Shown here in pieces: positions 33,596 to 43,708 of a stretch of 64,000 nucleotides of DNA (position 1 is its first letter; every line of letters starts with the position of its first letter). Below the pieces are notes generated by a model that ran no database searches, was not told the origin of the DNA, and worked only from the letters and a program-made list of their open reading frames with translations. Made by a program: the position numbers and the translations under genes. Source of the DNA: Mesorhizobium sp. LSJC280B00 (lineage in GTDB: Bacteria; Pseudomonadota; Alphaproteobacteria; Rhizobiales; Rhizobiaceae); the NCBI RefSeq assembly GCF_000502835.1, contig NZ_AYVL01000016.1, positions 30,240 to 94,239 of the forward strand, written 5' to 3'.

Positions 33596-35092
33596 TCAGT
33601 TCATCGTCGGGATGACGAACTCGGCACCGTCCTTCACACCGGACGGCCAGCGCGACGTCACCGTCTTGGTCTTGGTGTAGAAGCGGAACGCGTCCGGCCC
33701 GTGCTGGTTGAGGTCGCCGAAGGAGGACGCCTTCCAGCCGCCGAAGGTGTAGTAGGCGATCGGCACCGGGATCGGCACGTTGATGCCGACCATGCCGACC
33801 TGAACCCGCGAGGCGAAGTCGCGCGCCGCGTCGCCGTCGCGGGTGAAGATGGCGACGCCATTGCCCATCTCGTGCTCGTTGGCGAGCTTGATGGCGTTCT
33901 CGTAGGTCGGTGCGCGAACGACCGAGAGCACCGGCCCGAAGATCTCTTCCTTGTAGATGCGCATGTCGGCGGTCACATTGTCGAACAGGCAGCCGCCCAT
34001 ATAGTAGCCGTTCTCGTAGCCCTGCATGGAAAAGCCGCGGCCGTCGACGACCAGCTTGGCGCCTTCCTTGACGCCGGTGTCGACATAGGACTTGACCCGC
34101 TCCAGCGCCTGCGCCGTGACCAGCGGGCCGAAATCGGCGGAAGAATCCGTCGACGGACCGACCTTCAGGCTCTCGACGCGCGGCACCAGTCTTTCCATCA
34201 GCCGGTTGGCGGTGTCGTTGCCGACCGGGACGGCCACCGAGATCGCCATGCAGCGCTCGCCGGCCGAGCCGTAGCCGGCGCCGATCAGCGCGTCGACGGT
34301 CTGGTCCATGTCGGCATCCGGCATGATGATCATGTGATTCTTGGCGCCGCCGAAGCACTGCACGCGCTTGCCGGCCGCGCAGCCGCGCGAATAGATGTAC
34401 TGGGCGATCGGTGTCGAGCCTACGAAACCGATGGCCTTGATGTCGGGATCGTCGAGGATGGCGTCGACCACTTCCTTGTCGCCGTTGACGACATTGAGGA
34501 TGCCCGCCGGCAGACCGGCCTCGATGAACAGTTCGGCAATCCGCATCGGCACGCCCGGATCGCGCTCCGACGGCTTGAGGATGTAGGCATTGCCGCAGGC
34601 GATGGCCGGCGCGATCTTCCACAACGGGATCATCGCCGGAAAATTGAACGGCGTGATGCCGGCGACCACGCCGAGCGGCTGGCGCATCGAATAGACGTCG
34701 ATGCCGGGGCCGGCGCCATCGGTGAACTCGCCCTTCATCATATGCGGCGCACCGATGCAGACCTCGACCACTTCGAGGCCGCGCTGGATGTCGCCCTTGG
34801 CGTCGGCGATGGTCTTGCCGTGTTCGCGCGCCAATATCTCGGCCAGCGCGTCATACTCCTTGGCGACCAGCTCGAGGAACCGCATCAGGACGCGTACGCG
34901 TCGCTGCGGATTGGTCGCCGCCCAGCCGGGCTGTGCGGCCTTGGCGTTTTCGACCGCCGCGCGCAATTCCGCCTGCGAAGCCAGCGCCACCGTGCCGCGC
35001 ACCGTGCCGTCCATCGGCTGCATGACGTCCTGCTTGCGGCCGCTGGTTCCGGCGACGCGCTTGCCGCCGATGAAATGACCGTATTCGATCAT
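33596..35092 (-). CDS. mmsA: Methylmalonate-semialdehyde dehydrogenase (CoA-acylating)
   Basis: This 498-residue aldehyde dehydrogenase starts at MIEYGHFIGGKR. The MmsA signature is present: GGAKNHMIIMPDAD followed by the catalytic cysteine in GSAGERCMAISVA. It oxidises methylmalonate and malonate semialdehydes to propionyl- and acetyl-CoA in valine and myo-inositol breakdown. The frame upstream of the start is a shadow. It is a single gene with its own terminator, and the divergent LysR gene is its likely regulator. Confidence 0.96.
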   Translation of the reverse strand: MIEYGHFIGGKRVAGTSGRKQDVMQPMDGTVRGTVALASQAELRAAVENAKAAQPGWAATNPQRRVRVLMRFLELVAKEYDALAEILAREHGKTIADAKGDIQRGLEVVEVCIGAPHMMKGEFTDGAGPGIDVYSMRQPLGVVAGITPFNFPAMIPLWKIAPAIACGNAYILKPSERDPGVPMRIAELFIEAGLPAGILNVVNGDKEVVDAILDDPDIKAIGFVGSTPIAQYIYSRGCAAGKRVQCFGGAKNHMIIMPDADMDQTVDALIGAGYGSAGERCMAISVAVPVGNDTANRLMERLVPRVESLKVGPSTDSSADFGPLVTAQALERVKSYVDTGVKEGAKLVVDGRGFSMQGYENGYYMGGCLFDNVTADMRIYKEEIFGPVLSVVRAPTYENAIKLANEHEMGNGVAIFTRDGDAARDFASRVQVGMVGINVPIPVPIAYYTFGGWKASSFGDLNQHGPDAFRFYTKTKTVTSRWPSGVKDGAEFVIPTMN

Positions 35093-35260
35093 GGTCTCTC
35101 TCCCTGGTTCGTGATGAGGCATTGTCCGCCTTTGCGGGAGCGATGGCAACGCGAGCGAAAACGCAACCGTTGTGCGGAGAATAGATAGCGGTTGACGGCA
35201 GAGCATCAATTCTCGCAAATAGGAAGAATGCAGGTCCCCAGCAGCAAGGATTGAGAATGA

Positions 35261-35437
35261 GTTCCTTCACCGCCCCCCTCTGTCCTGCCGGACATCTCCC
35301 CCTCAAGGAGGGAGATTGGCTGTCACGCCCGCCTTCGGAAATCTTCACTGCGGCAAGAAAGACGCCTGCGGCGGAACTGCCAATCTCCCCCCTTGAGGGG
35401 GAGATGTCCGGCAGGACAGAGGGGGGCGCGAAGGAAC
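35261..35437. repeat. Long palindromic repeat (RIME-like), copy A
   Basis: Two near-identical arms of about 50 bases point toward each other: 35271-35319 and 35379-35428, with outer arms GTTCCTTC and GAAGGAAC. Each arm also folds on its own (CTCCCCCTCAAGGAGGGAG). The 60-base centre matches the second copy at 47762-47921 only loosely. This matches the rhizobial RIME type of intergenic element, as I recall it. It ends 34 bases before the LysR start. Confidence 0.85.
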
Positions 35438-35470
35438 GCGGTTTTGATCGTTATCGCCAAGACCACCCTC

Positions 35471-36352
35471 ATGAACTGGGATGATGCCCGTATCTTCCTT
35501 GCCGTAGCGCGGGCCGGCCAGATCCTCGGCGCCGCCAGGCGGCTGGAGCTTAATCACGCGACCGTCTCGCGCCGCATTGCCGCCCTCGAGGATGCGCTCA
35601 GGACAAAACTGTTTCGCCGGCTTACCACCGGCAGCGAGCTGACGCCGGCGGGCGAGCGTTTCCTCGAGATTGCCGAACGCATGGAGGGCGACATGATCGC
35701 CGCGCGCTCGACCGTTTCAGGCGAAGGCGACGACGTCTCGGGCACCGTGCGCATCGGCGCGCCGGACGGCTTTGGCGTCGCCTTCCTGGCCAGGCGCCTC
35801 GGCGCGCTGACCGCTCTGCACCGTGAGCTCACCATCCAGCTGGTGCCGGTGCCACGCTCCTTCTCTTTGTCCCGGCGCGAGGCCGACATTGCCATCACCG
35901 TCGAACGGCCGACGGAAGGCCGCCTGGTGGCGGGAAAGCTGGTCGACTACACGCTCGGCCTGTTCGCGTCGCGGGCCTACGCCGACACCCATGGCCTGCC
36001 CGGAACCGCCGCCGAGCTAGGCCAGCATACGCTGATCGGCTACGTGCCGGACCTGATCGTCAGTCGCTCGCTCGACTACGCGGCCGAATTCAGCCCCGAC
36101 TGGCGCACCAGCTTCGCTATTTCCTCCGCGCTCGGCCAGGCCGAAGCAGTGCGTTCCGGCGCCGGCATCGGCATCCTGCACACCTTCGTTGCCCGCTCGA
36201 TGCCGGAGCTGGTGCCTCTCGATATCGTCGCACCCATACGCCGCGCCTACTGGCTGGTCTATCATGAATCGGTCAGGCCGCTGCGCCGCGTCCAGGTCGT
36301 CGCGAGCTTCATTACCAAGGCCGTCGAACGGGACAGGGGTTTGTTTGCGTGA
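35471..36352 (+). CDS. LysR-family transcriptional regulator
   Basis: This 293-residue protein starts at MNWDDARIFLAVARAGQILGAARRLELNHATVSRRIAALED, the N-terminal helix-turn-helix of the family; upstream residues would come from the repeat element and are not real. The C-terminal domain begins at GTVRIGAPDGFGVAFLARRLG. It lies divergent from mmsA with the RIME-like repeat in the gap, so control of mmsA is plausible. The promoter must lie inside or beyond the repeat. Confidence 0.92.
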   Translation: MNWDDARIFLAVARAGQILGAARRLELNHATVSRRIAALEDALRTKLFRRLTTGSELTPAGERFLEIAERMEGDMIAARSTVSGEGDDVSGTVRIGAPDGFGVAFLARRLGALTALHRELTIQLVPVPRSFSLSRREADIAITVERPTEGRLVAGKLVDYTLGLFASRAYADTHGLPGTAAELGQHTLIGYVPDLIVSRSLDYAAEFSPDWRTSFAISSALGQAEAVRSGAGIGILHTFVARSMPELVPLDIVAPIRRAYWLVYHESVRPLRRVQVVASFITKAVERDRGLFA

Positions 36353-36389
36353 GCCTGCCGGCCGCTGGCTGTCTTAGCTGGTGGGCGTC

Positions 36390-37646
36390 TTACTTGGCGT
36401 ATCGTCCGGGCCCGAGATCGCCGACGTCGATGTCCGGCACCCGGCTGGAGATGATGTCGGCCAGAACTTTGGCCGAGCCGCAGGCCATGGTCCAGCCGAG
36501 TGTGCCATGGCCGGTGTTGAGATAGAGATTGGAGAAATCGGTGCGGCCGATCAGCGGCGGCCCGTCGGGTGTCATCGGCCGCAGCCCGCACCAGAAGGTC
36601 GCCGATCGCATGTCGCCGCTGCCCGGAAACAGGTCGCCGACCGAATGTTCGAGCGTGCGCCGCCGCGATTCGTGCAGCCGCAGGTCGAAGCCGGAAATCT
36701 CCGCCGTGCCGCCGACCCGGATACGGTCGCCGAGCCGGGTGATCGCTACTTTGTAGCTCTCGTCCATCACGGTCGAGACCGGTGCGGCGGCGGCGTCCTT
36801 GATCGGCAGGGTGATCGAATAGCCCTTGACCGGGTAAACCGGGATGGGCCGCTTCAGCATGCGCATGAACCGTGCCGAATAGCTGCCCATCGCCATCACA
36901 TAGGCATCAGCGACCATCCAGCCCTTGCTGGTGCTGACGTTGGTAATGCGATCGCGCTTCTTGACGACGCGCCGTATCTCCGTGTCGTATTCGAAGGTGA
37001 CGCCGCGTGCCGCGCAAAGCTCGGCAAGCCTGTCGGTGAACATCTTGCAGTCGCCGGTTTCGTCGCCGGGCAACCGCAGGCCACCGACGAATTTTTCGCG
37101 CACGCCGGCCAGCCCAGGCTCGGCCGCAATGCAGCCGTCGGGGTCGAGGACCTCGTAGGGGACGCCATAGGCCTTCAGCACCTCGACATCGCCGCCGACG
37201 CCGTCGAGCTGCTTTTGCGTTCGGAAGAGCTGCAGCGTGCCCTTGGCGCGCTCGTCATAGGCGATGCCGGTCGCCTCGCGCAGCGCCTTCAGCGTGTCGC
37301 GGCTGTACTCGGCCAGCGGCACCATGCGCGCCTTGTTCAGCGCGTAGCGTTCAGCCGTGCAATTGCGCAACATCTTGACCAGCCATATCCACATATGCGG
37401 ATCGAGGGCCGGTCGCACCACCAGTGGACCGTGCTTCATCAAAAGCCATTTGATGGCCTTCAGCGGAACGCCGGGCCCGGCCCAGGGCGAGGCATAGCCG
37501 GGCGAGATCTCGCCGGCATTGGCAAAGCTGGTTTCCAGCGCCGGGCCTTTCTGGCGATCGATCACCGTCACCTGATGACCGGCCTCGGCAAGAAAATAGG
37601 CGGTGGTGACCCCGATCACGCCGCCGCCCAGCACGAAGATCTTCAT
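36390..37646 (-). CDS. dadA: D-amino acid dehydrogenase
   Basis: This 418-residue flavoprotein has the FAD motif GGGVIG at residues 7-12 and the family's substrate-side block [14 protein letters not shown] near the C-terminus. It oxidises D-alanine and other D-amino acids to 2-oxo acids, passing electrons to the respiratory chain. The alanine racemase at 37785, on the same strand and 138 bp upstream, forms the usual dadA-dadX partnership: L-alanine is racemised, then the D-form is oxidised. It is convergent with the LysR gene. Confidence 0.95.
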   Translation of the reverse strand: MKIFVLGGGVIGVTTAYFLAEAGHQVTVIDRQKGPALETSFANAGEISPGYASPWAGPGVPLKAIKWLLMKHGPLVVRPALDPHMWIWLVKMLRNCTAERYALNKARMVPLAEYSRDTLKALREATGIAYDERAKGTLQLFRTQKQLDGVGGDVEVLKAYGVPYEVLDPDGCIAAEPGLAGVREKFVGGLRLPGDETGDCKMFTDRLAELCAARGVTFEYDTEIRRVVKKRDRITNVSTSKGWMVADAYVMAMGSYSARFMRMLKRPIPVYPVKGYSITLPIKDAAAAPVSTVMDESYKVAITRLGDRIRVGGTAEISGFDLRLHESRRRTLEHSVGDLFPGSGDMRSATFWCGLRPMTPDGPPLIGRTDFSNLYLNTGHGTLGWTMACGSAKVLADIISSRVPDIDVGDLGPGRYAK

Positions 37647-37784
37647 CGTTTGGTTCTCCGCGGCGGCATCTCGTCGGGATTCGAGACCGGGATCATCGCC
37701 GCCTCATGTCTGCCGGATTCTGTGGCGTCAGCCAAGTGCCGATGCTTAGGGAAAAGACATGCGTGAGGACAACAAGCTTGCGTC

Positions 37785-38936
37785 CTAGCCATTCACATAG
37801 CGCCGGTGGAAACGGTGGCCGAGGCTGGTCAAGACCTCATAGCCGATGGTGCCGGCCTGGCCGGCTACCTGGTCCACCGTCTGCGACGACGGTCCGATGA
37901 GTTCGACGAGGTCGCCGGCCTTCAGCCTGCCGGGCGGCAATGCGGAAATGTCGAGGATGATCGAATCCATCGAAACCCGGCCGACGAAGGGCAGCCGCAC
38001 ATTTTCGAGCCAGGCCGAGGAAGCGGCGCGTCGATGCCAGCCATCGCCATAGCCGAGCGAAATCGTCGCCGCGGCAAGCGGAGCCTTGGTGTGGAAAGTG
38101 TGACCGTAGCCGACACCGACGCCGGCCTTCAATATCCGCGTCTGGATGACCTTGGCTTGCAATCGCACCACCGGCAGCATCGGATTGTCCTTCGCCGGCG
38201 TCGGATTGACGCCATAGAGAGCGGCACCCGGACGAACGAGGTCGTAGTGATAGCGCTGCCCGAGAAAAATGCCTGATGAATTGGCAAAGGAAGCCGGCGC
38301 TTCCGGCAGCATCCGGCGCAGCCGTTCGAATTCCAGCCGCTGCCGCTCGTTGGCCGGCTGCTCGGGTTCATCGGCGCAGGCGAGATGGCTCATCACGAAC
38401 GTCAGTTCGACACCGTCGAAAGCCTGCGGATCCTGCGCAACGGCTTTCACCTCGGATGGCATCATGCCGAGCCGCGACATGCCGCTGTCGACCTGGAGGG
38501 CGGCCGGCAATTTGCGGCCCACCCGCCCGGCCATCTCGCGCCATGCCGCGAGTTGGCTGGCGCTGTTGAGTACGGTGCAAAGCCCTGCCGCAACCGCTTC
38601 CCTTTCCGCACCCGGCGGAATGCCGTTCAGCACATAAATGGCCGGGTCTGAGCCGAGCGCCTTGCGCAGCAAGATGCCGCCGGCCAAATGCGCAACAAAG
38701 AAAGTATTACAGCCCTCACCCATCAGCGCCGCCGCCACCGGCGCCGCGCCAATCCCATAGCCGTCGGCCTTGACCACTCCAGCACAGCCGACGCCGCCCA
38801 GCCGCGCCTTCAGCCGCCGGTAGTTCTCACGGACGGCGCCGAGATCGATGGTCAGGATCGCCCCTGCCGCGGCTTCGCTGATCGGTTCGCCCAGGGTGAC
38901 GGTCGGCGGAAGAGATTTGCTGGAGATGTCGTTCAT
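37785..38936 (-). CDS. alr: Alanine racemase
   Basis: This 383-residue PLP enzyme starts at MNDISSKSLPPTVTL (38936). The PLP lysine is in GVVKADGYGIG and the catalytic tyrosine region is GVGYGHTFHTKAPL. It makes D-alanine for peptidoglycan and, next to dadA, may also serve alanine catabolism (dadX role). The assignment between biosynthetic and catabolic roles is inferred from position. Confidence 0.95.
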   Translation of the reverse strand: MNDISSKSLPPTVTLGEPISEAAAGAILTIDLGAVRENYRRLKARLGGVGCAGVVKADGYGIGAAPVAAALMGEGCNTFFVAHLAGGILLRKALGSDPAIYVLNGIPPGAEREAVAAGLCTVLNSASQLAAWREMAGRVGRKLPAALQVDSGMSRLGMMPSEVKAVAQDPQAFDGVELTFVMSHLACADEPEQPANERQRLEFERLRRMLPEAPASFANSSGIFLGQRYHYDLVRPGAALYGVNPTPAKDNPMLPVVRLQAKVIQTRILKAGVGVGYGHTFHTKAPLAAATISLGYGDGWHRRAASSAWLENVRLPFVGRVSMDSIILDISALPPGRLKAGDLVELIGPSSQTVDQVAGQAGTIGYEVLTSLGHRFHRRYVNG

Positions 38937-38965
38937 GCCGACCTGTTTTAACGGAAGGCCGGCGG

Positions 38966-39487
38966 CTACGCCACCAGGTGCCGGAACGCCGCCACCACGT
39001 CTTCGTAGACCTTGCGCTTGAACGGCACGATCAGGCCCGGCAATTCCAGCATCGGCCGCCACGCCCACCGGTCGAACTCGGCCTTGTGGCCACCCGGCGG
39101 CGGATTGATCGCGATCTCGGTTTCGTCGCCGTGGAAACGGAAGGCAAACCATTTCTGCGTCTGGCCGCGATATCGTCCCTTGAAGGCGACGCCGACCAGA
39201 TGCGCCGGCAGATCGTATTTGATCCAGTGCGGCGCCTCGGCCAGCAGCGACACCGAGCGCATGCCGGTCTCTTCGTAAAGTTCACGCGCCGCCGCGGGCA
39301 GCGGCTCCTCGCCATCATCGATGCCGCCCTGCGGCATCTGCCAGAGCTGCGTCGTTCCAGCGAATTCGCTGTCCGGCTCGGCAATGCGACGGCCGACCCA
39401 GACCAGGCCGGCCTCATTGAGGACCATCACCCCTACGCAGGGCCGGTAGGGCAGCGTCTCGGGCTCAACGAGCTTGTTCTTTGCCAT
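38966..39487 (-). CDS. rppH: RNA pyrophosphohydrolase
   Basis: This 173-residue Nudix protein has the box [20 protein letters not shown], with G, E and REL positions as in RppH. It removes pyrophosphate from the 5' end of mRNAs and so triggers decay. It starts two bases after the end of the polysaccharide deacetylase gene upstream, implying co-transcription, and lies 29 bp before alr. Confidence 0.94.
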   Translation of the reverse strand: MAKNKLVEPETLPYRPCVGVMVLNEAGLVWVGRRIAEPDSEFAGTTQLWQMPQGGIDDGEEPLPAAARELYEETGMRSVSLLAEAPHWIKYDLPAHLVGVAFKGRYRGQTQKWFAFRFHGDETEIAINPPPGGHKAEFDRWAWRPMLELPGLIVPFKRKVYEDVVAAFRHLVA

Positions 39488-39488
39488 C

Positions 39489-40685
39489 TCAGCCTTTTTC
39501 CGGATCTATGGCCACCGCCGAAACCGGCACGATCTCGATGCCACGCTTCTTGGCCTCGGTCACCCAGGAAGACACGGTATCCACCGTCAGGTCGAAAGCC
39601 GAGCCGATGCCAACGGCAAACCCTTTCGCCCGTGCCGTCGCTTCCAGCCCATCCAGTTTCTTCAATATGGCGCCGCGGTCCTGCACCGCATCGATCGCCG
39701 TATCGCCGCCGACGAACGGCACGCCGTCCTTCAGCGCCAGTTCGGGTGCCAGGCTGCGCGCCGACGAACCGTCGTCGACATAGGCCAGACCACGCTTGCC
39801 AAGCTCGGCCATCAACGGCCCCATCGCCGTCGCGTCGGCCGAAAAGCGGGCGCCCATATAGTTCATGACGCCGGTGTAGTTGGTCGTTCGCGACAGCGCC
39901 CAGCGTAAATTCTTCAAATTCTCGTCCGGCGTTGCAGCCACGGTCAGCGTGTTACGGCCGGGATTGACGTTCGGATAGTCGAACGGCTCAAGCGGTACCT
40001 GCATGATGACCTCATGGCCGCTCTGCCGCGCCACCTGCATCCAGCGGCCGATGCTGTTGCCTTGCGGCGCGAAGGCCAGCGTCACTTCCGCCGGCAGCTT
40101 GGCGATGGCTGCCTGCGTGCCGGTCTGCGACACGGCAAGCCCGCCGATGACGAGCGCGACGCGTGCACCGCGAGCCCCGGACCACGGCCGCGCATAGACA
40201 TCGAACGGGCGCCTGCCGTCGGCGGCGCGGATCGGCAACGGACCGGTTTCGCTGGCCTCGACCAGCGCCTTGTCGGGAATGTGCGCGATCCTGAGGTTCT
40301 GGCCGATCGTCGAAGGGTCGCGGATGACGATGGCCGCATTGGGTGGACCGTCGCCCTCTTCGGTCTGGACATGGATGATCTGCGGACCGCCCGTCTTCGG
40401 CCCGCTTATGTTGGCCCCCCTTGCGTTGCTTGGCGCAGCCATTTCGGGCGTCGCCTTGGCGGGCGCGGCGACGGTATCCGCCGCCGGCGTCTTCGGCGTC
40501 GAAACGGCTACTTCTTGCAGCTTCCGGAACGGCTTGTCTCGCAAGGCGATCGCGCTGGAGACGCCGACCACGGACAGCACGACAAGCGCGGCCGCGACCG
40601 CACCGGCGCTGATCCCGCTGCCTGAGCGCGGCAGCCGGATCGCCTGTCCGAGAGGTCGTTCTATGTCCTTGCCGATATCAGCCAA
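39489..40685 (-). CDS. Divergent polysaccharide deacetylase family protein
   Basis: This 398-residue protein has a cytoplasmic N-terminus, one transmembrane helix ([20 protein letters not shown]) and a C-terminal deacetylase-like domain of the COG2861 type, with [21 protein letters not shown] and [22 protein letters not shown] chose the TTG at 40685 (LADIGKD), preceded by a G-rich stretch; the frame further upstream lacks family sequence. It lies in the envC-ctpA-deacetylase cluster, consistent with an envelope function. Confidence 0.88.
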   Translation of the reverse strand: MADIGKDIERPLGQAIRLPRSGSGISAGAVAAALVVLSVVGVSSAIALRDKPFRKLQEVAVSTPKTPAADTVAAPAKATPEMAAPSNARGANISGPKTGGPQIIHVQTEEGDGPPNAAIVIRDPSTIGQNLRIAHIPDKALVEASETGPLPIRAADGRRPFDVYARPWSGARGARVALVIGGLAVSQTGTQAAIAKLPAEVTLAFAPQGNSIGRWMQVARQSGHEVIMQVPLEPFDYPNVNPGRNTLTVAATPDENLKNLRWALSRTTNYTGVMNYMGARFSADATAMGPLMAELGKRGLAYVDDGSSARSLAPELALKDGVPFVGGDTAIDAVQDRGAILKKLDGLEATARAKGFAVGIGSAFDLTVDTVSSWVTEAKKRGIEIVPVSAVAIDPEKG

Positions 40686-40887
40686 GCCCGCACCCCCCGG
40701 CGTGCATCCCCGAAGTAAACCTTCTCCGGAGGCGCAAAATCCAAAATGTCGGCGCGTCCCCTTGCTCCACTGGACGCGCAGCATGCCGGCCGCAGCCCCG
40801 AATCAAACTGCCGGAGCCTCGCGGCCCCGGCAGCATCGCATCGCTTCGCTCAGGCAGCCAGACCTGTTTGGCCCGGCTTGCCCGCCC

Positions 40888-42213
40888 TTACTGGTTCAAC
40901 ACGGCCTTTTGCGGATTCGGCGGGAACGCCGGATCGGTCTTCTGGCCGCGCAGCAGTTGCTCGGCATAGATGAGCTGCAAATCGTCCTTGGGTTCCGGCG
41001 GCACATAGGCGGCCGAGCCCGAACCGGTCGTGCTTTCGTCGGCGCCCTTGATATGGCCCTTGAGGTCCGATTCGCCGCGCGTCAGGTCCCTGCCCTGCAG
41101 TTCCGCCGGCAGCGGCTGGTCGACCTTGATGTCGGGCGTGATGCCCTTGCCCTGGATCGACTTGCCGGACGGCGTGTAATAGAGCGCCGTCGTCAACCGC
41201 AGTGCCCCGTTCTCGCCGAGCGGAATGATGGTCTGCACCGAACCCTTGCCGAAGGACTGCGTGCCGACCACGGTGGCGCGGCGCAGATCCTGCAGCGCGC
41301 CGGCAACGATTTCCGATGCGCTGGCCGAGCCGCCATTGACGAGCACGATCAGCGGCTTGCCGCCGATGTCGTCGCCGGCCCGCGCGTCGAAGCGGGTGAC
41401 GTCCTTCGGATCGCGGCCGCGCGTCGAGACGATCTCGCCACGGTCGAGGAAGGCATCCGACACGCTCACCGCCTGGTCGAGCAAACCGCCCGGATTGAGG
41501 CGCAGGTCGAGCACGTAGCCCTTGAGCTTGTCGTTCGGCACCTGCTTCTTGATGGTGTCGATGGCATTCTCGAGGTCGTCATAGGTCTTTTCGGTAAAGG
41601 AGGTGATCTTCATGTAGCCGATGTCGTTTTCGACCCGGAACTTGACCGCCTTGACCTTGATGATATCGCGCACGACGGTCAGTTCGATCGGCTTGTCGGC
41701 GCCCTGGCGCAGGATGGTGAGCTTGATCGGCGTATTGACCAGCCCGCGCATCTTCTCGACGGCGTCGTTGAGGGTCAGGCCGCGGACCTCCTCGCCGTCG
41801 ATCTTGGCGATATAGTCGCCGGCGAGCACGCCTGCCTTGGCGGCCGGCGTATCGTCGATCGGCGTGATCACCTTGACCAGGTCGTTCTCCATGGTGACCT
41901 CGATGCCGAGGCCGCCGAATTCGCCCTTGGTCTGCACGCGCATGTCCTGCGCTTCTTCGGCATTCATGTAGGAGGAGTGTGGGTCGAGCGACGACAGCAT
42001 GCCGTTGATGGCATTTTCAACCAGCGACTTGTCGTCGGGCGGCGTCACATAATTCGCCCTTACCCGTTCGAAGATATCGCCGAAGATCGCCAGTTGCTTA
42101 TAGGTCTCGGAGCCCGCAGCCTTCGCTGTCGAGCCGGGCGCGCCATAGACCAGGCTCATCGCCGATGCACCCATCAGCGCACCGGCAAACAGAAGCGACA
42201 GTTTCCGCATCAT
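40888..42213 (-). CDS. ctpA: S41-family carboxyl-terminal protease
   Basis: This 441-residue protease has a signal/anchor segment (LSLLFAGALMGASAMSLVYG) and a PDZ domain (GGLGIEVTMENDLVKVITPIDD). The serine-lysine active site lies in GGSASASEIVAGAL and GTQSFGKGSVQ. Periplasmic CtpA removes C-terminal tails and, in rhizobia, is linked to peptidoglycan hydrolase control. Its start codon directly follows the envC stop codon, so the two are coupled. Confidence 0.96.
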   Translation of the reverse strand: MMRKLSLLFAGALMGASAMSLVYGAPGSTAKAAGSETYKQLAIFGDIFERVRANYVTPPDDKSLVENAINGMLSSLDPHSSYMNAEEAQDMRVQTKGEFGGLGIEVTMENDLVKVITPIDDTPAAKAGVLAGDYIAKIDGEEVRGLTLNDAVEKMRGLVNTPIKLTILRQGADKPIELTVVRDIIKVKAVKFRVENDIGYMKITSFTEKTYDDLENAIDTIKKQVPNDKLKGYVLDLRLNPGGLLDQAVSVSDAFLDRGEIVSTRGRDPKDVTRFDARAGDDIGGKPLIVLVNGGSASASEIVAGALQDLRRATVVGTQSFGKGSVQTIIPLGENGALRLTTALYYTPSGKSIQGKGITPDIKVDQPLPAELQGRDLTRGESDLKGHIKGADESTTGSGSAAYVPPEPKDDLQLIYAEQLLRGQKTDPAFPPNPQKAVLNQ

Positions 42214-43557
42214 TCACGTCCTTCCAGAAAAACGGTCCGCCCACCATGGGGCCGGATCGACGGGTTTTCCATCCTTGCGGAACTCGACATAGAGCTCCGG
42301 TGTGGCATTTCCATTCTTCGATGCCGAGGTGCTCGCCACCCGGGCCTCTCCCATCGCGCCGACCGGCTCACCTGCGAGCACCGACTGGCCAGACGCGACG
42401 CTGATTCTGCTCATCCCCGCCAGGACGACATGATAGCCGTCACCCGCATTCAGGATCAAGAGTTGACCGTAAGAGCGGAAAGGCCCCGCATAAAGCACAT
42501 TTCCATCCGCCGGCGCTGTGACGATGGCTCCCGATTGTGTCGCAACCATGTCACCGAGCATCACCGCGCCGTTACCGTCGTCGGCCCCGAAGCGCCGCTT
42601 GATCCTGCCGGTGACCGGCAGCGCGATCTGCCCTTGAAGCGCGGAAAACGGCGCGGCAGCGGTGAGCCTGTTGCTCTCCGGCACCGGCAGCGAGGCCAAT
42701 TCCGTCGGCGCCGCAGCCGATGCCGGGCCCTTGTCGGCGTCGGCCGTCTTTTGCTCGGCTGCCTTGGCCGCATCCGCCGCCTTGCGGGCTCTGTCGGCCT
42801 CGAGCGAGGCGATCAGTTCTTTCAGGCTGCCGGCCTTGGCCGCCAGCGTCGCGGACCGCTGCTTTTCGGCGGCCAGCGCGGTTTGCGTATCGGCGGCGAG
42901 CTTCTGCTTGGCTTCGAGCAGCATGCCGAGCCGCTTTTTTTCCGCCGCCTGCTCGCCGACAGCTGCCGTCAGCCGCGCCCGCTCGGCCTCGATCGAGGCC
43001 GTCACCCGCGACTGCTCCTTGAGGTCGGCCAGCAACATGTCGGTCTGGTGGCGCAGTTCCGGCACCACGGCACCGAGCAGGATGGCGCTGCGCACCGACG
43101 ACAATGCGTCCTCCGGCTTGACCAGGATCGCCGGCGGCGGATTGAGCCCCATGCGCTGCAGCGCGCCGAGCACTTCGGCCAGAACGTCGCGTCTGGCGGC
43201 CAGTGAGGCGCGGATCTTCTGCCCCTGCGCCTTCAGCCCTTCCAGCTTGCCGCCAATGTCCTCGATGTCCTGGCCGAGCTTCTGCTCGGTCATCGCCGAC
43301 TGGATCAGCGCCGCGGTGATCGAGGCGTGGTCCTTCTTGACAGCCGCTATGTCAGCGGCGAGCTTGGCCAGCCGCTCGGACGACAGCGTGATCTCTTTCG
43401 ATACTTTTTCGTATTCGGCGCGGCTCTGGTCCGGGTCGGGCGCCAGGTCGAGCGTGTTCTCGGCCCGCGCGACGCCGAGCGAAAGCGCGATCGTCGCCAC
43501 GGCGATGCCGTAGCGCACGCGCCAGGAGCCCGTTCGTGATTTCCAGTCTTCAGACAT
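42214..43557 (-). CDS. envC: EnvC-like murein hydrolase activator
   Basis: This 447-residue protein has an N-terminal signal, a long coiled coil (roughly residues 40-260, rich in Glu/Lys/Ala) and a C-terminal LytM domain. The catalytic zinc ligands are not conserved: the usual HxH reads GYHVVLAGM, so, like E. coli EnvC, it probably activates amidases rather than cutting peptidoglycan. It starts the envC-ctpA pair and lies 151 bp after rlmH. Confidence 0.92.
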   Translation of the reverse strand: MSEDWKSRTGSWRVRYGIAVATIALSLGVARAENTLDLAPDPDQSRAEYEKVSKEITLSSERLAKLAADIAAVKKDHASITAALIQSAMTEQKLGQDIEDIGGKLEGLKAQGQKIRASLAARRDVLAEVLGALQRMGLNPPPAILVKPEDALSSVRSAILLGAVVPELRHQTDMLLADLKEQSRVTASIEAERARLTAAVGEQAAEKKRLGMLLEAKQKLAADTQTALAAEKQRSATLAAKAGSLKELIASLEADRARKAADAAKAAEQKTADADKGPASAAAPTELASLPVPESNRLTAAAPFSALQGQIALPVTGRIKRRFGADDGNGAVMLGDMVATQSGAIVTAPADGNVLYAGPFRSYGQLLILNAGDGYHVVLAGMSRISVASGQSVLAGEPVGAMGEARVASTSASKNGNATPELYVEFRKDGKPVDPAPWWADRFSGRT

Positions 43558-43708
43558 TGAAGCCCAACTCTATGCGCGGCTTCGTTAACGAACCATCAAC
43601 CATGTTCGAGCCCCGGCCGTCATCGACAAACCCCATGAGCCCAAACTGTCGATGAGCATTGGGGCAAAAATCCGGGCGGCTGGCATCAATTCGCCGACGG
43701 AGCCGACT

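Noticed and set aside
33584..35188. Plus-strand frame opposite mmsA
   Set aside because: Shadow of the aldehyde dehydrogenase; no domain is seen.
35261..35437. CRISPR-like repetitive look of the palindromes at 35.3 and 47.8 kb
   Set aside because: They are two single inverted repeats with unlike centres, not regularly spaced direct repeats; no cas gene is seen.
35393..35470. N-terminal extension of the LysR protein
   Set aside because: These codons are the read-through of the repeat arm; the family start is MNWDDARIFLAV.
40270..43206. Very long plus-strand open frame (978 codons) opposite the polysaccharide deacetylase, ctpA and envC
   Set aside because: It runs antisense through three well-supported genes, is rich in Arg/His/Gly as GC-rich shadows are, and has no recognisable domain or ribosome binding site.
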